A DNA stretch of 64,000 bases from Peribolospora baueri (lineage: Eukaryota > Basidiomycota > Peribolosporomycetes > Peribolosporales > Peribolosporaceae). This document shows positions 59,901-64,000 of this stretch, one piece after another; position 1 is the stretch's first letter, and each line of letters begins with the position of its first letter. The DNA lies in the NCBI GenBank assembly GCA_029717555.1, contig JAMDHS010000014.1, positions 62,001 to 126,000 of the forward strand, read 5' to 3'. A program made the translations under genes and the position numbers. Under the pieces are notes generated by a model. That model made no database searches. It had not been told where the DNA came from and worked only from the letters and a program-made list of their open reading frames with translations.

Positions 59901-61615
59901 GAGACTTCCATCACCATCCCAGGCATTAAATACGTCGTCGACGCGGGTAGGTCAAAGGAGCGCACGTACGACGTGGCCTCCGGCGTGCAGTCCTTCGAGA
60001 TTTCGTGGATCAGCAAAGCCTCGGCCGCGCAGCGGGCGGGGCGTGCAGGTCGTACGGGCCCGGGTCACTGTTACCGCCTCTACTCTAGCGCGGTTTTCGA
60101 AGACCATTTTAAGGCCTTTGCCGAGCCGGAGATCATGCGCATGCCCATTGACGGCATCGTTCTTCAGCTGAAGTCGATGAATATCGACGCCGTCGTCAAC
60201 TTTCCCTTTCCAACGCCGCCGGATCGGACCAGCCTTCGCAAAGCCGAACAGGTCCTTACGCACCTGGGCGCACTCGAGGGCAGTCCGGGTCGCAACGGGA
60301 AGAAAGAGGTAGTCGCACGAATCACCGAACTCGGAAGGGCGATGAGCATGTTCCCCGTGGCGCCCAGGTTTGCGAAGATGCTCGTCGCGGGGCAGCAAGG
60401 CGGTTGCTTGCCCTACGTCGTGGCTGTCGTCGCGGCGCTCAGCGTGGGTGATCCCTTCTTGAGAGAGATGGGATTGGAGGAGGAGGACGAGAATGAAGGA
60501 GATGACGAGGACTTGCCGGACGAGGCTGCGCATGTGACCTCAGTAGAGCAGAAGGAGAAGGAGAGAAGGAAACAGAGGAAGAGGGCGTACTTTGGCGCTC
60601 AACAGGTGGGCATATATTTTGCAAAGGAGAGTCGGGGGGAAAATCTGTTTTGCGAAGCGCTGCTCATCGAACTGCTAAACTACTTAATGACGCTCCCGGT
60701 CAGAAATTCTCCAAACTCGGTCATGGCGTGAGCGATGTCTTCAAATTGCTGAGCGTCGTTCTCGCTTATGAGACGGCCGGTGGAAGCGACGAGTTTTGCG
60801 AGAAGAACTTCCTCAGATTGAAGGTGAGTGTGACGGTCGTTGCGAGTTCCTTCGCTGTTATGAGGCTGAAGAGCCTGTTTATCTATCACCCTCATAGGCC
60901 ATGCAAGAGATCCGAAAACTTCGCGCACAGATTTCCAACATCGTCTCCTCCCTCCTTCCGGGAGTTGATACCGGCTTCGTACCCAAGCTCCCCTCTCCCT
61001 CGCCCATGCAGCTCAAGATGCTCAGACAGCTGCTCACTTCGGCCTTCATCGATCAGGTCGCTGTGCGCGCCGACCTCGTCGGCGGACCGACCAGTGCTGG
61101 CGGCGGTGGCCTCAGGCATTCTAGACGATACGGGTTCGCATATCGCGCGCTGGGCATTCAGGAAGGCGCGTTTGTACACCCCAGGTCCGTCACATTCCCC
61201 GATAGGTTGCCGGAGTGGCTTATCTTCGGGGAGGTGGAGAGGACAGACCCCGAGAGAGTCGTTCTGAAGAGTAAGTCTACCTTCTCATTGGCTTGTCGCT
61301 TCCTAGCTCAGCCGAGGAGCTAATGGATTGTCTGTCCCATTCTCGTCCCTGGTGCTAGCTATTACGACCATTAACCCGGCCTGGCTCTCCACCCTCGGTC
61401 GCACCATGTGCACGTACTCCGAAAAGCCGCTCAGTCTCCCTACCTCGCATCTGGCCAAGAAAGGCGGATCGACGACGAGCGGCCAGATTGGCGGGAGGAA
61501 GGGCGAGACGAGGGAGGTGTTCGTCGTTCCCAAGTTTGGACCCGGGGTCGGGTGGGAGTTGCCGCCGGAGAAAAAGACGCAAAGGTTGGTGAATGGACGA
61601 TGGGTTCTCGCATAA
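56937..61615 (+). CDS. ECM16: ECM16/DHR1 (DHX37), DEAH-box RNA helicase of the small-subunit processome
   Basis: Plus-strand gene with about 12 exons, start 56937 ([20 protein letters not shown]), stop at 61613-61615. Dhr1 dissociates U3 snoRNA from pre-18S rRNA in the nucleolus. The N-terminal [10 protein letters not shown] and [18 protein letters not shown] are typical of the family. A long acidic region (57640-57990) follows, then [13 protein letters not shown]. Helicase motifs: [21 protein letters not shown], Ia [71 protein letters not shown] charged insert ([20 protein letters not shown]...) interrupts the second RecA-like domain, as in Dhr1. The C-terminal OB-fold region includes YVFGEVERT-like [16 protein letters not shown]. 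The end [10 protein letters not shown] matches relatives. Start chosen as the first ATG giving the conserved N-terminus. Confidence 0.95.
57640..57990 (+). repeat. Acidic simple-sequence tract inside ECM16 (GAGGCG/GAGGAG-type repeats)
   Basis: Over 100 codons are almost entirely Glu, Asp, Ala, Ser and Gly, including many EEAEEA units from 57790 to 57890. The DNA is nearly pure purine on the plus strand and built of imperfect GAGGCG/GAGGAG/GAAGAC units. Coding frame is preserved, so slippage in units of three is tolerated. Probably a disordered acidic arm. Confidence 0.9.
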
Positions 61616-62208
61616 GTCAGGCCTCCATATTTTCCATTTCTCATGCGACGCGGCCGCCGGAATTATACGACGCCCTGTATACTAGGTAGCTATGCCCTTC
61701 CTCGCTCGTGTGGTGGTCACCATCGGACTGGGTAGTGTATAGAGCACATCGAACGCTGCGAAGGCGGGCTTACAACAAGTTGAAACTTTCCTTGGAAGCC
61801 GTGACCGGCACTCCACCGCAAGTACAGGCAATGCGTGAGCTGGGATGCGGTGATTGGACGATCAGCGTGCAATGTACATTTTCGACGAGCGGGGGACGAG
61901 TCCTACTCGCAAGTACAGACAAAGAAGGGGAAGGGGCGAGTTTGCGAGAGGGGTATCTATCAAAGCGCCACATGAGCCCGCGGGAAGGATGCAGGGGTGG
62001 AAAATCGAGAAAATAGGACGGATAGGGATAAAGAGCATGTGTGCGTTGCCGTTGCCCGTGGCGAAGGGCGCGGGGAGGTGTGGAAGGAGTACAGAGGTGT
62101 GGATGGGGCAAGATGTAGTGATCGGGACGGGAGGGGAATGGAAGAAAAAACACAAAGCGTGGACTAGGATGCGCAAATAGGGATCTAGGAAGAGCGAATG
62201 AAGAAAAT
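61616..62208. other. Spacer between convergent ECM16 and SIKE-like genes
   Basis: About 590 bases. A plus-strand frame at 61708-62016 has no family resemblance. It contains 3' regions of both neighbours and nothing else I can identify. Confidence 0.4.
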
Positions 62209-63362
62209 TCATCGACTCTCCTCCGATGGTCCTCGCGGTGAAGCCTGTCCAGCTGCCGGCGCCGGTGCCGGCGCCATCGTGGGGGCGGCAGAAGAGGCGT
62301 TCTGTAGATGAAGGAGTTCTCTCAAGACGCGGTTCTCCTCCTCGAGCTTCTCCATCTCGATCATCCACTCCAACGCCTTGTCGCCTCCCCCAGTCGGTCC
62401 GATGTCTCCAGCGCCTAAGCCGCCGACTGAAGAGCCTGTCCGCCTGCCAATATAGCCGCCCTGTCCTTCCCTCCGCCACTCCTCGTCCCCAGACTCCGCT
62501 TCAGGGTCCTCGCCCTCGAGTGTTCGAAGAGCGTTTCGGACGAGATGAGAGAGGTGGGAAAGAGCGAGAGAGTTGGATGTCGTTTCGGAAAGCGATTGGG
62601 CAGCGAGATTGTGCGCTGACGAAGCGAGGAGGGACTCATAGTGCCGGGTGAGGTTAAGTGCATGTTGCTGGGAGGAGTGCTGAGAACGCGAAAATAGAGG
62701 GAATACGTCGTCTGAGCCAGAATCGCCTTAGCATCGGCCTCGGGCGACAAATTCGGCCTCACCGACTGCGCTCGGAACTTGTCCATTACAGTCTCGAGTG
62801 TATTCTCGTATTCTTTCAAGAGCTGACTCAGTTGCTTGTTCTCATGTTGCAGCGCCTGGTTCTCGAGCACCAGATTTGCGTTCAGTTGTTCGAGCTCTGA
62901 CTCGAACTCCTCTGCGTTATGGAAGGAAGCGGAGCACACCATAGGTGAAGTTTGTTAAAGAAAAGGAGGAAGGAAAACGAATGTGGGTGACCATGTCAGC
63001 CCCAGTCCCATTATTTGGACTGATCAAATAGGGACCGCCGTGCGGAGGGCGCCAGCATGGCAAGGGCATAACGCGAGCGACTGACCCTTGGAGACATCCG
63101 TGTTGAACCTCCGCAATGCGTAGCCCGTAGTATTGTGAAAAGCCTGGCCCTGAGCGATACGAGACAAACGGGGGGAGTAAAGAGCGGCGTCAGACTGGAG
63201 CACATATCCTCGCCGCAAAGGACACGTCCACCGACGACCGACCTTGAGGTCGTCAGCTTGGGCCTGCAGCCTGGCGGCCAGCTCGCGATTCTCAGACAGT
63301 TGGGAGGAGAGCTCGACAACGAGCGTCCAGAGACGCTGGATATCGTCGTCGACCACCGTCAT
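62209..63362 (-). CDS. SIKE/FGFR1OP2-like coiled-coil protein (STRIPAK complex)
   Basis: Minus-strand gene, start 63362 ([20 protein letters not shown]), stop 62211-62209. SIKE-type proteins are coiled-coil subunits of the striatin (STRIPAK) phosphatase-kinase complex, which controls hyphal fusion and development in fungi. Exon 1 gives [18 protein letters not shown]; exon 2 [20 protein letters not shown]; exon 3 [40 protein letters not shown]. The last exon starts [20 protein letters not shown] and has [20 protein letters not shown], the conserved C-terminal leucine-rich coil. It ends in a Pro/Ala tail. Donors of introns 1 and 2 (GTCGGT, GTCAGT) are weaker than the local norm. An upstream in-frame region with a Ser-rich leader (ATG near 63606) is an alternative start. 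Confidence 0.8.
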
Positions 63363-64000
63363 GTTGGCCGCCTGTTTGAGTGCTTGTGCGCCGAGGACAA
63401 AGTCGAAACAGGGACGTGGTAGTGGCGGTGATGGAACAACGACGCGGGGTGCCTGCCGCAGCAGTGGACTAGGGTTATCGACGGGCCCTTGGAGTCGTTG
63501 CGGGTCGGTCAGACATTTAAGAGACGACGACGATGACGACGATAACGATGACTTCGACAATGATGACGGCGACGTGGACGACAAGTTGCTCGTGACGAAG
63601 AACGGCATGGTCGAGATGGGAGTACGTTGATGCTGAACCAGGGCGCTAGGCGATCGGCAGACCTCGACCTCGTTCTCCGTTTCAGCCCTGTCCCATCGGC
63701 TCCCTGTCCGCACCGCCCGTCATAGCATACACTTCTTGTCTCGGCTCCCTCGTCAGAGCTGTTTCAATGCAGCCCTTCCTACAATGATGATGCTTTTACT
63801 TTTTTTATTGCGCATTGCGCATCGTGGGCGAGGCCGGTCTTCTGAAGGAAAGGGCACCAGGTTGGGTCTGAGCCAGGCGCATGTACGCGATTCATCAGAG
63901 TCTTGTTTTACACTGACAGCGCCTTCAGGATGCATGCACCATCATGGCTATATAGTCGGCGTCGTCTCTGGCCTCTGATCCCTTCTTCTCATCCTGCGGC
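63363..64000. promoter_or_regulatory. Upstream region of the SIKE-like gene; window end
   Basis: Contains the promoter and a possible longer N-terminus of the SIKE-like gene (a Ser-rich stretch followed by RQAPRVVVPSPPLPRP). From 63740 onward no coding feature is recognised on either strand. Confidence 0.4.

Overview
The window looks like nuclear DNA of a basidiomycete fungus. Almost every protein is split by many short introns (roughly 40-130 bases, mostly GTGAGT/GTAAGT donors and CAG/TAG acceptors). Genes are tightly packed, base composition is GC-rich, and the gene set is fungal (PEX3, DUG2, ECM16, LOA1, fungal-type SLC35F6 and SLC33A1 carriers). Intron density of about 5-14 exons per gene fits Pucciniomycotina/Microbotryomycetes better than smut-type Ustilaginomycotina; that placement is an inference. 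No tRNA, rRNA or CRISPR array was found.

Layout. 1-1.5 kb: 5' part of PEX3 (minus), carrying a very long low-complexity insertion. 2.0-4.9 kb: the only transposon-rich stretch. It holds degraded Ty1/Copia LTR and gag pieces in both orientations, forming a large inverted repeat, plus a MULE-like DNA-transposon remnant that contains its own 229-base foldback. 5.9-15 kb: secreted GH18 chitinase-like gene, a lysine methyltransferase-like gene, an HDDC2-type nucleotidase and an SLC35F6 carrier. 16-23 kb: a 13-exon gene for a 1,082-residue F-box-like protein of unknown role, then the acetyl-CoA transporter SLC33A1. 23.7-36.5 kb: PPWD1-type cyclophilin, LOA1-like acyltransferase, TFIIH helicase SSL2/XPB and a GRAM-TBC-EF-hand Rab-GAP. 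37-47 kb: purple acid phosphatase, RPL15, a GPI-anchored GH18 protein and an atypical SDR. 47.7-63.4 kb: cytosolic leucyl-tRNA synthetase, DUG2, ECM16/DHR1 and a SIKE-like STRIPAK subunit.

The genes do not form a pathway cluster. Most are single-copy housekeeping functions: peroxisome import, transcription and repair, splicing-associated cyclophilin, translation, ribosome assembly, glutathione breakdown, vesicle traffic. Two GH18 proteins and an acid phosphatase serve the cell surface. Convergent pairs are closely spaced (LOA1/SSL2 148 bases). DUG2 and ECM16 are divergent over about 204 bases and may share a promoter.

Exon structures below were built by hand from splice signals, reading-phase continuity and family resemblance. 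Where exon sums are given, all phases close exactly. No undescribed multi-gene system was recognised. The most interesting host features are the PEX3 insertion, the F-box-like protein family, three probable GC-AG introns and two micro-exons.
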